64,000 bases of DNA from Brachionus rotundiformis (lineage: Eukaryota > Rotifera > Eurotatoria > Ploima > Brachionidae), in contig JAESIW010000162.1 in NCBI GenBank assembly GCA_016802295.1, positions 7,534 to 71,533 of the forward strand, read 5' to 3'. The notes beneath the pieces are model-generated. The model was not told where the DNA came from. It saw only the letters and a list, made by a program, of their open reading frames with translations, and did not search any database. Positions 10,130 through 20,960 of the stretch are shown in pieces (positions within the stretch are counted from its first letter, which is position 1; each line of letters begins with the position of its first letter). A program made the translations under genes and the position numbers.

Positions 10130-10475
10130 CCCCCTAATGCGGCACTTATTTTCAGAATTCTGGATTTTAATGTATGCATTTAACCCACTTTTTTTTCCAG
10201 ATACGCTTCGACTAAAAATGCTGCAGTTAATGTCAAAATTTTGGTAAAAATGCCGCATTAAATATGTAAAAAATAATAAAAATTTTTTATTATTAATTTT
10301 AATTTTTTTTATTTTTTAATTTTGGTTATTTTTACATATTTTTTACATATTTAATGCGGCATTTTTACCAAAATTTTGACATTAACTGCAGCATTTTCAG
10401 TCGCAGCGTATCTGGAAAAAAAAGTGGGTTAAATGCAGCATTAAAATCCAGAATTCTGGTTTAAAGTGCTAATTT
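10130..10475. repeat. Foldback (palindromic) MITE-like repeat
   Basis: Two arms of about 130 bases (core 10153-10285 and 10330-10458) are near-perfect reverse complements. They begin CAGAATTCTGGATTTTAA and contain ATGCTGCAGTTAATGTC and ATGCCGCATTAAATATG. They are separated by a T/A-only spacer of about 50 bases. Pairing weakens outward to about 10130 and 10475. No coding capacity. It would form a long hairpin when single stranded. Confidence 0.85.
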
Positions 10476-10589
10476 TGCATAACTTGTATTATTCATCATA
10501 ATTCTTCTTAGCGGTATTAAAATTATAAATCAAGTATTAATTTACTAAAAAAAACTAAACAAATACAATCAAAATCTGTTTGATTTTTT

Positions 10590-11613
10590 AAAAATTGATT
10601 GACGTTGAAATTGATTTCCAGCAATTTTTGGAGTCAATTAATACAGATTATCAAAAACATTTTCATCAAATTGCTATTGCAATTTGTCTAACTGAAAATG
10701 AATTTGTTTACGAATTTTTTTTTAGAGTAATTTAAAAAACAAAAACAAGTTATTCACCAAAATATCTCTTAGCTGATGGTGCAATGGTTTTAAAATGACC
10801 AATGGTTTTAAAAGTTTCTATGGTCATACTTTTAAAAGAATTATGTGCTGGGCTCACGCTGAAATTGATAATGTCAAAACTAAAAAATAATTTATGACTG
10901 ATTTGCATACGCTAAAATTATCATACAATCAATCAAAGTTTGATGTTGGTTGTCAATTATTTAAGAAAAAATAGTCTGATTACAAAGAATTTTTAGAATA
11001 CTGTGATAAAGAATGGATGAAGTCAAAGAATTTTAGTTGGTTTGAAGGTCATGCTCCAGGATATCCAAGCACAAATAATGCATTAGAAGGTCAATCGATA
11101 AAAAAAGTTCATACTTTCAGGGATAGAATACCCTTTTCCCATTTTCTAGAACGACCAAAAATTATTCTTAATCGATGGTCAACAGATCAAGTTACTATCA
11201 AAAAGTGGGAAGATGAACCGATGATTAAAGATGCTTGCTGGTTCGATGCACTTGCATATGCACAGAAAAAACCTTTTCTAAAATATAATAAAACATGTGA
11301 TATCTATTTGTTAACATTAGACAAGTTGGTTGATTTAGAGCAATATTTAGACAATTTAGAATGTGATGGTGATTGTATTGATGAATGTGAGTTTGTTTCT
11401 AATTTAGACCTCAATACATTCTTTCGGTATAACGGTTCGGTTCGTTTGGTGAAATTGGATGAAAAAAATTGGAAGTTTTCGTCTTACTCGTGTAGAGATT
11501 ACCTCGAAGACTACATGTGTCAACATATTATTGTGGTGTTGTTGTTAAAAAAGTCAATTCAAGTTCCAGAAAAGTATTTAGATTCTGTGATTGGTTGTAA
11601 ACCATGGTTGTAA
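10590..11613 (+). pseudogene. MULE transposase relic, C-terminal half
   Basis: The reading begins with a decayed piece (FHQIAIAICLTENEFVY) equivalent to the HPFGLAVSSNEK region of the next copy, and continues through RIMCWAHAEIDN with several stops. From 11017 an open frame of 198 codons runs through FEGHAPGYPSTNNALEG, the block holding the third catalytic acidic residue (E of NALE), then to a SWIM-like zinc site (SYSCRDYLEDYMCQH) near the end. The first catalytic domain and N-terminus are lost. It stops 9 bases before the next MULE copy, head to tail. Confidence 0.75.
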
Positions 11614-11622
11614 ACATGTAAG

Positions 11623-12744
11623 ATGTATCTTCTTTATCATTGCCATAACCAGAAGGTGACGTTATTTAAAAATGAAGCCGAACATGACCACAATAATTCT
11701 CCAGTAAAACGAGGTATTGACGAAAATGCCAAAGTAATTATAAATGAGCTGTTATCTAACGGAATTGTCAAAGCAAATACTGTTATAAATATTCTTGAGA
11801 AAAAAAATGTTAAGGTTCCCAAAAAAACACAGCTAAATAATTATATAACACAGTGGAAGAAAAAAAAATATGGTGGTTATAGTTTAAGTCTAGGTGAACT
11901 TGAAGATTGGTGTAAAAATCATTCTAAAATTCCCGAAAATGAAAATGAAGTTTTTGTAGTTAACTATAGGATTTGTGATGACGAAGAGATAAGTGATGAT
12001 GATGACACTGTTAACGGGGCTAAATTTTCTTTTTTTCTCTCATCAATAAGATTATTAAACATTAGTTCGATTTCTACCCATTTTCATGCAGATGCTACTT
12101 ACAAGCTAGTTTGGCAAGGGTTCTCTATTCTTATTGTAGGAACTACTGATAAAGATAGAGTTTTTCATCCTTTTGGATTAGCGGTAAGTTCCAATGAAAA
12201 ATCGGAATATTTTAGATTTTTATTTTCGAGTGTTAAGTTTGGAGTAGAAAAATTAGGAAAAATTTTTTTATAACCAACTGCTCTTGTTTCCGATGCAGCT
12301 TTTGCTATCATTAATGGCTTCTCTAAAGCATTCCCAAATATTATAGAATATCAAGAGATTATGTGCTGGTTTCATATGAAAAAAAAAGTGGAAGATAGAT
12401 TATGTAGAGTCAATGATAAGGATTTAGCTAAAGAATTAATTTTGGACATAGAATATATCCAGATATCGCCTACTCGTTATAGATCTGGAAAATTTACAAC
12501 TTTTGATCATTTTGTGAAGTCATTTAATATATGGTGTGTTGATAGAGACAATTGTCAAGATTGGAAACAGGCTAAATGCACTTGTCCTAGTTTTCTTAAA
12601 GAATACATATGCAAGCATGTTGTTGGTTTGGCTATTAGATTAAAAGAAGTCAGTCCTCCATTAATAGCTTAATCAGTACCAATCGGACAAAAAAGAAAGA
12701 GGGGCAGACCTACCTTAGCTAAAAAAGCATTAATTAGAGAATAA
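11623..12744 (+). pseudogene. MULE transposase relic with internal deletion
   Basis: Begins with the N-terminal zinc region (MYLLYHCHNQKVTLFK, EHDH), then an acidic linker and the first catalytic block HADATYKLVWQGF. A stop at 12271 precedes the second block (PTALVSDAAFAIINGF, MCWFHMKKKV). After DIEYIQ the reading jumps to the C-terminus (SPTRYRSGKF), skipping the third catalytic residue. The SWIM zinc site (CTCPSFLKEYICKH) and an AT-hook-like end KRGRPTLAKK follow, with another stop at 12670. It cannot make a working enzyme. Confidence 0.8.
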
Positions 12745-12760
12745 TTTTTTTTTCAATTTT

Positions 12761-12930
12761 TATAATACTCAAAAATCATTTTTATAATACCCAAAAATCA
12801 TTTTTATAATACTCGACAATAATTTTTATGTACCCGTTTTTTATTTCTTTTTCAATAAATTTCACAAAAAATAAATACCCAAAAAAATTTTTTTTTAACA
12901 CCCAAATAAGTATTATAAATACCCATTTAA
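12761..12930. repeat. Short degenerate tandem repeats
   Basis: Three or four imperfect copies of a unit near 30 bases (CATTTTTATAATACYCAAAAAT) follow the MULE relic and may be its subterminal repeats. Confidence 0.45.
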
Positions 12931-12964
12931 TAATAATCCATTTTAGCTAATGAATTAGCACACG

Positions 12965-13125
12965 CCGAGCTCTCGAGAACTAACAGAATGGCTTCGAACA
13001 TAGACAGGACCAGTCTCTTCATATCGTTTCTAACAGCTTGGCTATTTCATTTTCCTTTTTATATTCTTTAAGATGATCTACCACGATCTGCCATTTTTGT
13101 GGGCTAGATACATTTTTTTCGAATT
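12965..13125 (-). pseudogene. Tc1-like transposase scrap (helix-turn-helix part)
   Basis: The minus strand reads KWQIVVDHLKEYKKENEIAK LLETI, a frame change, then RYEETGPVYVRSHSVSSREL. This is the paired-type helix-turn-helix start of Tc1-like transposases (the RYEETG block is typical). It is a close relative of 25410-25565, in the same orientation. Nothing downstream of the helix-turn-helix is left. Confidence 0.65.
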
Positions 13126-13984
13126 TCTGCCAAATTAAATTAAAGATTTTTTGATAGTGCTATTTTGAGGCCAAATGGAGTTGGAGAGTTGTAATGAAAC
13201 AAATTTTTATTATCCATGTTATAATTATTTTTTAAAAATTCATATAAAAGACAGGCATTATCATTGAAATATAACATACAATTGTATAGAAAACCTGAAA
13301 CAAAACATTGTGACTCAATTCAGACTTAATCATTTCATCAAAACTTAATATTATTCCAGTTATAATTTAAATTTAAATTAATACCAGGAGGTATGTTAAC
13401 TGTACAAAAATTATGATTGTCAAGATGATTCTATCAATAATAACTATACGGAGAAGCTGTTTCTGAGCACCTGAATTTAAGCAAATTTTATTATTGCAAG
13501 GATAATAAATGAGTCATTTTAGGCAGAAAATCATTAGGGTACGATTCATTTTGTCTATGATCGAAACAATTTAAACATATTCATGTCATGTCTTCTTAAG
13601 CTATACGATTGAAAAACCAAGTGGAACGAAAAGATGTAATTTTTGCCAAATAATCTAAAACTGAAAATGTTTCTTGTCCATTTTTCCAAAGTTGTTTTAT
13701 TTAAATCGAAATAAAAAAGCAGATGATGATATTCCAGATGATGGCTTAGCAATTAGAATCAAGGCTAGCATTTAAAATTTTCAATTTAGTTTTTAATTTC
13801 AATAAATTTTAGAACTGGTCAATTTAAATTGATGTTACAAGTTTTACTTTTTTCCAATTAAAAAATAAAAATCAAATAAGTTAGTTTATTATTTATTCAA
13901 TTTTAATGAATTAAAATTTATAGCCAAGAATTGATCAATTTAAATAAATACCTAAAATTTTTCCCTTCTTTTTATTGACATTGT
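13126..13984. other. AT-rich intergenic DNA
   Basis: No supported gene; a 65-codon minus frame at 13555 has no family features. Confidence 0.45.
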
Positions 13985-14516
13985 TTAAAGATAGCGCCAC
14001 TGTAAAATCAAAATATGAGCCAAATTTCCCACAAGAGCAACAATACCTAATAAGAGCATTACTATATGAATGCCTAATTTACAAGATTCATTTGGAAAAC
14101 ACTCGGTCGAAGCAATGCTAACTATGTTTAGGCAAATTGAACCACTTATGTTTGTTACTAAACCAAAGCAATATGAATAAAAGCAGACTTTTAAAAAATA
14201 ATAACTTTGATAGATCACTTAAAAAGAGAAGAAAAGTTATTTTAATTTTTTTTTATACAAAATTACTTAGAAAGATAGAGAGTATTCCAAGCACTACTAA
14301 AACTGCAGCTGATATTAAACTGTGACCAATATCAAAAACCGGACCAAAGTCTACTTTTGAGATCATTATTAAAACCAGTTCAATCAAGCCAATTATTACG
14401 AATAATGCCGAATGAATAGAAAAATAAACAATTGGAAAGTCATCCTGTATAAGAACTTCAATCTGTTCTTTCTCTGTGTTGACTACTTGGTAAGGTGGCC
14501 TCTCATAGTCTGCCAT
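13985..14516 (-). CDS. Small four-helix membrane protein, unknown
   Basis: Two exons, 14267-14516 and 13985-14187, separated by a 79-base intron, give 150 residues starting MADYERPPYQVVNTEKEQ. Four hydrophobic stretches are visible: about 30-52 (IHSALFVIIGLIELVLIMI), 62-83, 86-105 and 125-145 (MLLLGIVALVGNLAHIL), with the N-terminus polar and probably cytosolic. The first exon ends in phase 1 and the joined frame reads GILSIFLICFYSYCF without a break. The fold resembles generic tetraspan proteins (MARVEL or claudin-like size), but I see no diagnostic motif. Confidence 0.6.
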
Positions 14517-15423
14517 TTTTAATTATATGGCATTGTTAATTTAAATTTAAATAAAATTATGATATAAATTAGTTTTTTTCTATTTTGTTAGCAAAAATAA
14601 TTATTAAATCAAGGGAGCAATTTAAATTATTTTACGCATGATTAATAATAATAATGATAATTTTTTTTAAATTAAAGAAGAGAAAACAATTATTTTCAAT
14701 CAAGTTTGTCCTCCGGTCTAGGTAACTAGTTTCAAATAGTCTGGGATCAGGATTATAGTCTCAATTGACGTTGATCAAATTCAAAATTCATCAGGAAACA
14801 ATTTGCTAATATCATTAAATCACGTTCATTAAAGAAAAAAAAATTTTAATTAATTAATTGAGATTGTGGCGAACGGAATGTTAGGTATTATGATTGAAAA
14901 GTATCTTGAATTTTAATTTTAAAATATCTCACTTTTTTTCCTAAGTTATAAAAGATCATTAAGCTCATAGAACAAATTTTAAATATAAATATAAAACTTC
15001 TACTTATTGTGGTATGAAAACTAGAAAATCTTATTTTAAAAATAAGAAAAACGAAATCTATTTTTACTTTATCTAGGACTCAAAAAGCTTGAGTCCTTAA
15101 ATTATTTGAGTTTTTTAACATCTAATGAGACAAACAATAAATTTTAGAAAATTATTTTTCTCCATAATTAAACAAACAACTAAAATGCTTTCCATTAATT
15201 AAATTTAAAATTGTTAATTAATTTTTCAAATAAATGAATGATATTTAAACACCAAATTAAATTTTATTAAATCAGTAATTGAGAAAAAAACCATTAACAA
15301 ATATTTAAAAATCAATTGCATTTTTTAGCTATTCAAATTTTATATTTAATTGCTCAAAAGTTTATTCTAAATTTTTTAAAATCAAATAACATTTTATAAT
15401 GAAAAACTTTTCCAATGATATCA
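14517..15423. other. AT-rich intergenic DNA
   Basis: Upstream region of the four-helix gene and then featureless sequence. Confidence 0.45.
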
Positions 15424-16218
15424 CTAATAATTTCAATTACCTTGATTATAATTATAAACCCTACCATTTTTATTCTGTTTTTTAGCGATATAGCTAATAT
15501 TATTCCTCCTGATGTAAAAATAGCCTTGTTCGCAGATGATCTCTGTATCTGGGTATCCAGGACCAGTAAAAGGGAAATTCAAATAATTCTTCAAAAGGCA
15601 GTGAATAGAATCATTGAGTACTGCAAAAAATGGGGATTTAAAATTAACGAAAAAAAAACTTGCTACACAACATTTACCAAAGCTGGACTTTAAAAAAACT
15701 ATGAGAAAAGATATGGAATGAAAATAAAAATTGGAAACTCACATATTCCTCTTGACCCAAATCCAACATTCCTTGGTATTAAACTCGATCCCAAAATCAA
15801 CTACAAAGAACATTTGAAAATTATCAATTCAAAACAAATTTCCAAAATAAACCTAATCAGGAAAATTAAAAGTTTTAAATGGAGATCATCTTTTAAAATC
15901 AACATAATTTTATACATGTCGCTCATACGATCATTATTCGACTACTGTTTTATAATACTTCAATCAGGCACTCAGAACATAAGAGCCGAAATGCAAAAAA
16001 TGCAAAATCGAGTGTTGCGAATCATAAAGTATTTTCCACTAAAGACAAGTATAAAAACAATCCGCAAAGAGCTGAGAATCGACTTGATTGATGACAGAGC
16101 AAACAAGCTTTTTTCTAAATTTATCACCACAAGGCAAAGCCATGAAATAATAGCTCAGGAGATCCTTTCTGCTTCAAAACTCCTCCAGAAACAATTTAAA
16201 GTACAAAACACCCTTTGA
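15424..16218 (+). pseudogene. Non-LTR retrotransposon (LINE) reverse transcriptase relic
   Basis: Two frames joined by a small break near 15690. The first includes IALFADDLCIW, the FADD catalytic motif of reverse transcriptases, and KWGFKINEKKT, the next conserved block. The second (from 15718) has FLGIKLDPKINYKEH and the thumb region through RSLFDYCFIILQSG, as in Jockey/I-type LINEs. The upstream polymerase palm, endonuclease and ORF1 are missing, as expected for a 5'-truncated copy. Confidence 0.75.
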
Positions 16219-17761
16219 TTCAATCATTAACACGCCATCATTGAGCTCGGGCAGTATTAGCAAAAATTTAATTTAACAATTTATATATAATTGAGACATT
16301 AACTATACACATATAATTAATACATATCTTAATCATATTGCAACCATGCGGGCTGAAAAGAAGGCTCTGCCATTCGGAACTGCGCTGGAAAAAACTTTTC
16401 CTAAATTAATTTTTTTTTAATTAATTTTAATTCAATTACCTTGGAAAACAAAAATCGAGAATTACCATCTCTTTCTCCAAAAAAGGTTTTGGATGTCTAT
16501 CCAATTTGATATCTTCCCGGAGAGTATCTTAACTTATTTGAGCGCTTGACGCCACTTTTATATCTTTTTATCAGACAAATAAAGCAAAAGAGTATAAAAT
16601 AAAAACCTAATTTATCTAAAAATAAGTTTTAATTACAAAAATTTTATTCAAAATTAAATATTGGCCAAAAACCTCGTATACGACCATTTGACCAAAATTT
16701 AAAGTATGAATATGATAAATAAGGAAAAATTTTTGAAAATCCAAAATTTTGTTTTTACAAACTAATATCTGTTTCCATTCAACCAATTCATCAAATTTAG
16801 ATTTTTATCAATACTTCCTATAAAATTTGTCTATAATTTGAATTAAAATTTTTGGAAATTTAAATTCTGTCTAGTAAAAAAATTCTCAATTCAATTACTG
16901 ATTTTATTGTTTAAATTTAAAATTAAAATTAAAATTCTGGTCTTGCTTTTACCAATTAATAGTTTGAATCGCTGAGATAATCAATGTACATGATAATTTT
17001 TGTCTTGTCATACAGTTTTCCGATAGTTGCTGCCATACCCTACATTCAAATGGAACAATTAAACAAAAACCTGCAAAAAGACAACAATCATGACAATTAG
17101 CCAAATTACAGAAAACAATACAAACTTGTGGTTAATGATTTCAGCATGATAACTAAACAAATTTCAAATATTTGCTTGTTTATTGTTAATAAATAGTATG
17201 TTTGCTTCAGGTAGATTGATTATTTGCCTAGACATCATCAACTAAGGGAAAAGTGAATCTAATTTTACTAATTTAATAAAAAAGAATAATTTAATAATTA
17301 CCTATTTTAATCTTAAAAATATCACGTTATTTGTTCTAAAATTTTATTTACTATGTTATTTAGTTGACTTTAAAATTTCAATCAACTAGCATCTTGAATC
17401 AATATACAAGAAGATTTGTGCCAAGAGGGCTAGTTCTAGTTTGTTTAAAAATTAGAAATTAGTCAAAAGTGTAATCAATAAGCTTAATGTCACACTTAAC
17501 ATTTTAAAATTTTAATTAAATATTTCCACTTGCTACTTAACAACAAGATAAATAAAAATAATTTTATTTTTTTTAATATTTTAATTCAATAATTTAAAAA
17601 CTAACTTTAATTTAAAAGTGGTTATAATTAAAAAAATCAAAAAAAAAATATAATAAACCAATTAATTTTTTAGCTCGATTAAAGAGACTTAAATAAATGG
17701 AATAAAGACAAAAAATAAAAAATTTACAAAAAATAAATTTTTTTTTAACAGCTAGACCAAC
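16219..17761. other. Non-coding region 3' of the homeobox gene
   Basis: No gene-like frame. It probably includes the 3' untranslated region of the minus-strand homeobox gene. Confidence 0.45.
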
Positions 17762-19144
17762 TTATTTGTCCACTTCGCAAGACTTGGCAATTTTGCAAAC
17801 TGATTGACTTGTTTTCTCTGTACTGGTATCACAGTCCAGATCAGTCAAGTCCTCTTTTAAAGTCTTCCGCTTGGACTCTTCTTGTCCATTAGGTTCATTT
17901 ATGTGGCTTGGGCTGTCTAGTCTCATCTTCTTGGTTGGCGGACTGGTGTCCTCATTGAGCTCGGGCAGAATGCTCGCAATGGAGAGCTTGTCGGGAGGCG
18001 AGCTGGTCTTGCTTGTCTCTGAGGGTGAACTGCTCGCCGAACTAGGCGACAGATAAGCTGCGGCATTCAAGTACTGGGACAGTGCTGCGTTCAGGTAAGG
18101 GTTTTGGCCAGTGCCTAGCAACGAATTGAACCAAGGCGGTATCAAAAGGCTCGAGTTGGCCGGATGCATGAAGTTTTGATGCTGAAAAGGAGGTATTAGG
18201 TTTGAGTTTTTGAAGTCATTTGGCGAGATTGGACTGGATGGTACATATGAAGCTGATGAAGCCTTTCCATTTGGAAACAAGTAGCTATTCATGTACGGAG
18301 TGGGTAGCGGGGCTGGTTTTTGAGCTTGTGTTAAAGTGTTGGTGCTTGGCTGGTAAGGTTTGTGTGGCACAGTGTTCGATTGAGACGAGTTGGTGGTCGG
18401 CGTAAGTGAAAGCATGGGTGCAGGCAAGAAAGGCGCTGGATGATTGTTGGATGAGTTTGAAGAAGAGGAGGACGACGAGCTGGCACTGTTGGGAACTTTT
18501 TCCCGCTTGCGCCACTTGGCACGTCTATTCTGGAACCAGACTTGAACTCGGGCCTCGGTCAAGTCAATTTTCATGGCCAACTCTTCTCTGGTGAACACGT
18601 CCGGATAGTGGGTGCGATGAAAGGCCTTCTCGAGCTCGTCCAATTGAAACGACGTGAACGTGGTCCTGTAGCGGCGTTGCTTGCGCGATCTGGCATTTGA
18701 GCAGTGACCAGGCATTGTGTAGCCGTTTGGTGACTCGTTCACGTCGGCATGAGAGCCCGAGTCGGACAACTCTTCATCGTCGAAGTCCTCGTTGGACTCG
18801 TTGTCCGAGTGTCGGTCCTTGGTCGACTTGGTCTTGCCAGGCGATGGCGAGCGCGACTTGGCCTCGCTTTTCGCCTCAAACGCGCTCATGTACGCCTGAT
18901 GCTGCTGTTGCTGCTGCTGCTGAAGCAGGAAAAACTGCGCCGCTTCGTTCAAATTCGGGTTGCCGTAGTAGTAGGCGGCCGCTGCCGCGAACGGGATGTG
19001 AAAACTGCCAGGCATTTGTTTCAAAGACTTGGGGTCAAAATCTTTTCGCTTCAGATAGCTGTCCATTGGTTTCGAAGGCATCAACAAGGAACTATTGGCG
19101 TTTGGACTCGAGGTACTGGTCAGATTGGAGTTCATTATATGCAC
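17762..19144 (-). CDS. ARX: Aristaless/ARX-type paired-class homeodomain transcription factor
   Basis: One uninterrupted frame of 460 residues; translation may start at M1 or M4 (MNSNLTS). The homeodomain lies at about residues 156-215 (RRYRTTFTSFQLDELEKAF…VWFQNRRAKWRKRE), with Gln at homeodomain position 50, and reads closest to ARX/aristaless (PDVFTREELAMKIDLTEARV). Ahead of it are an Ala/Tyr run, a poly-Gln run and an acidic SNEDFDDEELSDSG stretch. A Groucho-binding eh1-like motif, KLSIASILPEL, sits near 386-395, C-terminal of the homeodomain. The usual C-terminal OAR domain is not present before the stop. It is expected to be a nuclear regulator of neural or head development. GC content is much higher than in the surroundings. 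ALX or another PRD-class gene is the main alternative. Confidence 0.9.
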   Translation of the reverse strand: MHIMNSNLTSTSSPNANSSLLMPSKPMDSYLKRKDFDPKSLKQMPGSFHIPFAAAAAYYYGNPNLNEAAQFFLLQQQQQQQHQAYMSAFEAKSEAKSRSPSPGKTKSTKDRHSDNESNEDFDDEELSDSGSHADVNESPNGYTMPGHCSNARSRKQRRYRTTFTSFQLDELEKAFHRTHYPDVFTREELAMKIDLTEARVQVWFQNRRAKWRKREKVPNSASSSSSSSSNSSNNHPAPFLPAPMLSLTPTTNSSQSNTVPHKPYQPSTNTLTQAQKPAPLPTPYMNSYLFPNGKASSASYVPSSPISPNDFKNSNLIPPFQHQNFMHPANSSLLIPPWFNSLLGTGQNPYLNAALSQYLNAAAYLSPSSASSSPSETSKTSSPPDKLSIASILPELNEDTSPPTKKMRLDSPSHINEPNGQEESKRKTLKEDLTDLDCDTSTEKTSQSVCKIAKSCEVDK

Positions 19145-19754
19145 ATGATTTTTTATCCTATCTTTTATCTAAAAATGACTAAATCTTAAGTTTTTATATT
19201 TTTAAATGTCCAGATTAAAGTAGATAAGTCGATAAGGTGGTCTAATTAGGACCAAATTAATTTGAATCGATCATTAATTTTAATAAGTTTACTAAAATAT
19301 TTGACTTAAATTAGCCAAAATACAAAATTATATTTTATTATCCACCTTTTTCTATTCCGAAATACTAACACAAAACTATTCACCTTTTGAAAATATTAAA
19401 ATATATATATATATATATATAAAAATAAAAAGAAATTTATTTAGCCGAGTCGAGACTAATTAATGAGAATAGAAATTATTAGTTTCTACTTGTCTAGATC
19501 CAATTAAAATTAGTTTATTCTAAATATTTGAGTATTTTATTTGAGTAGAATAATTTAATTGGCCCGGCATAATTAACTCCGAAAGTCTAATTAGATCTCA
19601 TTGGCTTTTTCGGCACTCCCGAACCGAATTGAATCTATGCCAATTAGAATTTTTAAATTTATATTATTTTCTTTATTAAATTTTGGAAAAAAATGTTTGC
19701 TTATAAATATTTACATGAATCAAATGTGCACTTTATATTTGATATTATGAAATA
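19145..19754. promoter_or_regulatory. Upstream region of homeobox gene
   Basis: Non-coding DNA directly 5' of the minus-strand ARX gene. It contains several TAATTA/TAATTR homeodomain-type sites near 19448, 19477 and 19570 and a GC-richer block at about 19560-19640. A promoter role is inferred from position only. Confidence 0.35.
19401..19422. repeat. (AT)n microsatellite
   Basis: About eleven AT units in a row. Confidence 0.85.
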
Positions 19755-20960
19755 GGTAGCCAATTTGGCAAAATAACAGGCTCAAATTGGTCAGCACTTA
19801 TCTGAACATTACCAAAAGGCAGATACCACAAAAATATAAAATTCAGAATTTAAATCTTAAATTTTAACTTTACCAAAGCCTTTTTGGTTACTAAATGAGC
19901 TCATTTAAATGTCGACCAGACAAAATAACAGGCTCATAGTGGTAAGCACCTATCTGAAAATTACTAAAAAGTCACACACCTTAAAAATTATAAAATTTTG
20001 AATTTAAATCTAAATTTTTACTTTGCCAAAGGTTTTATAGTTACCAATTAAGCAAAATAATAAGCTCGGATTGGTCAGTACCTATCTGAACTTTACCAGA
20101 AGGCCAATACTACAAAAAACATAAAATTTAAAATTTGAATCTTAAATTTTAACTTTACCAAAGCTTTTTTAGTTGCCAAATGAGCTCAGTTAAATGCCAA
20201 TCAAACAAAATAGCAGGCTCATAGTGGTCAGGACCTATCTGAACTTGACCAAAAGNNNNNNNNNNNNNNNNNNNNNNNNNNNNNNNNNNNNNNNNNNNNN
20301 NNNNNNNNNNNNNNNNNNNNNNNNNNNNNNNNNNNNNNNNNNNNNNNNNNNNNNNNNNNNNNNNNNNNNNNNNNNNNNNNNNNNNNNNNNNNNNNNNNNN
20401 NNNNNNNNNNNNNNNNNNNNNNNNNNNNNNNNNNNNNNNNNNNNNNNNNNNNNNNNNNNNNNNNNNNNNNNNNNNNNNNNNNNNNNNNNNNNNNNNNNNN
20501 NNNNNNNNNNNNNNNNNNNNNNNNNNNNNNNNNNNNNNNNNNNNNNNNNNNNNNNNNNNNNNNNNNNNNNNNNNNNNNNNNNNNNNNNNNNNNNNNNNNN
20601 NNNNNNNNNNNNNNNNNNNNNNNNNNNNNNNNNNNNNNNNNNNNNNNNNNNNNNNNATTACTAAAAAGTCACACACCTTAAAAATTATTAAATTTTGAAT
20701 TTAAATCTAAATTTTTACTTTGCCAAAGGTTTTATAGTTACCAATTAAGCAAAATAATAAGCTCATAGTGGTCAGGACCTATCTGAACTTGACCAAAAGG
20801 CAGATACCACAAAAATATTAAATTCAGAATTTAAATCTAAATTTTAACTTTACCAAAGCTTTTTTGTTTACCAATTAAGCCCAGTAATATGCCAATCAGA
20901 CAAAATAACAGGCTCATAGTGGTAAGTACCTATGTTCACATTACCAGAAAGCAAATACCA
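19755..20960. repeat. Tandem repeat array with alternating unit lengths, interrupted by a gap
   Basis: The anchor AAAATAACAGGCTCA and variants recur at about 19770, 19921, 20053, 20206, 20751 and 20904, that is, every 130-153 bases. Each unit also holds CCTATCTGAAC, ACCAAAAGGCAGATACCAC and a TTTACTTTACCAAAG block. Units alternate between two sub-types, giving a higher-order period near 285 bases. The sequence resumes after the gap in the same array, so the gap is probably collapsed repeat. Confidence 0.85.
20256..20656. other. Assembly gap (401 N)
   Basis: Run of N inside the tandem array; its length may not reflect the true missing length. Confidence 0.98.

Noticed and set aside
13555..13752. 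65-codon minus frame
   Set aside because: No conserved motif and no splice partners; length is within chance for this composition.
18220..19189. Several plus-strand and alternative-frame ORFs over the homeobox gene
   Set aside because: They are frames opposite or overlapping a GC-rich coding exon whose true product has an intact homeodomain.
20155..20676. Long open frames across 20256-20656
   Set aside because: They consist almost entirely of N bases of the assembly gap.
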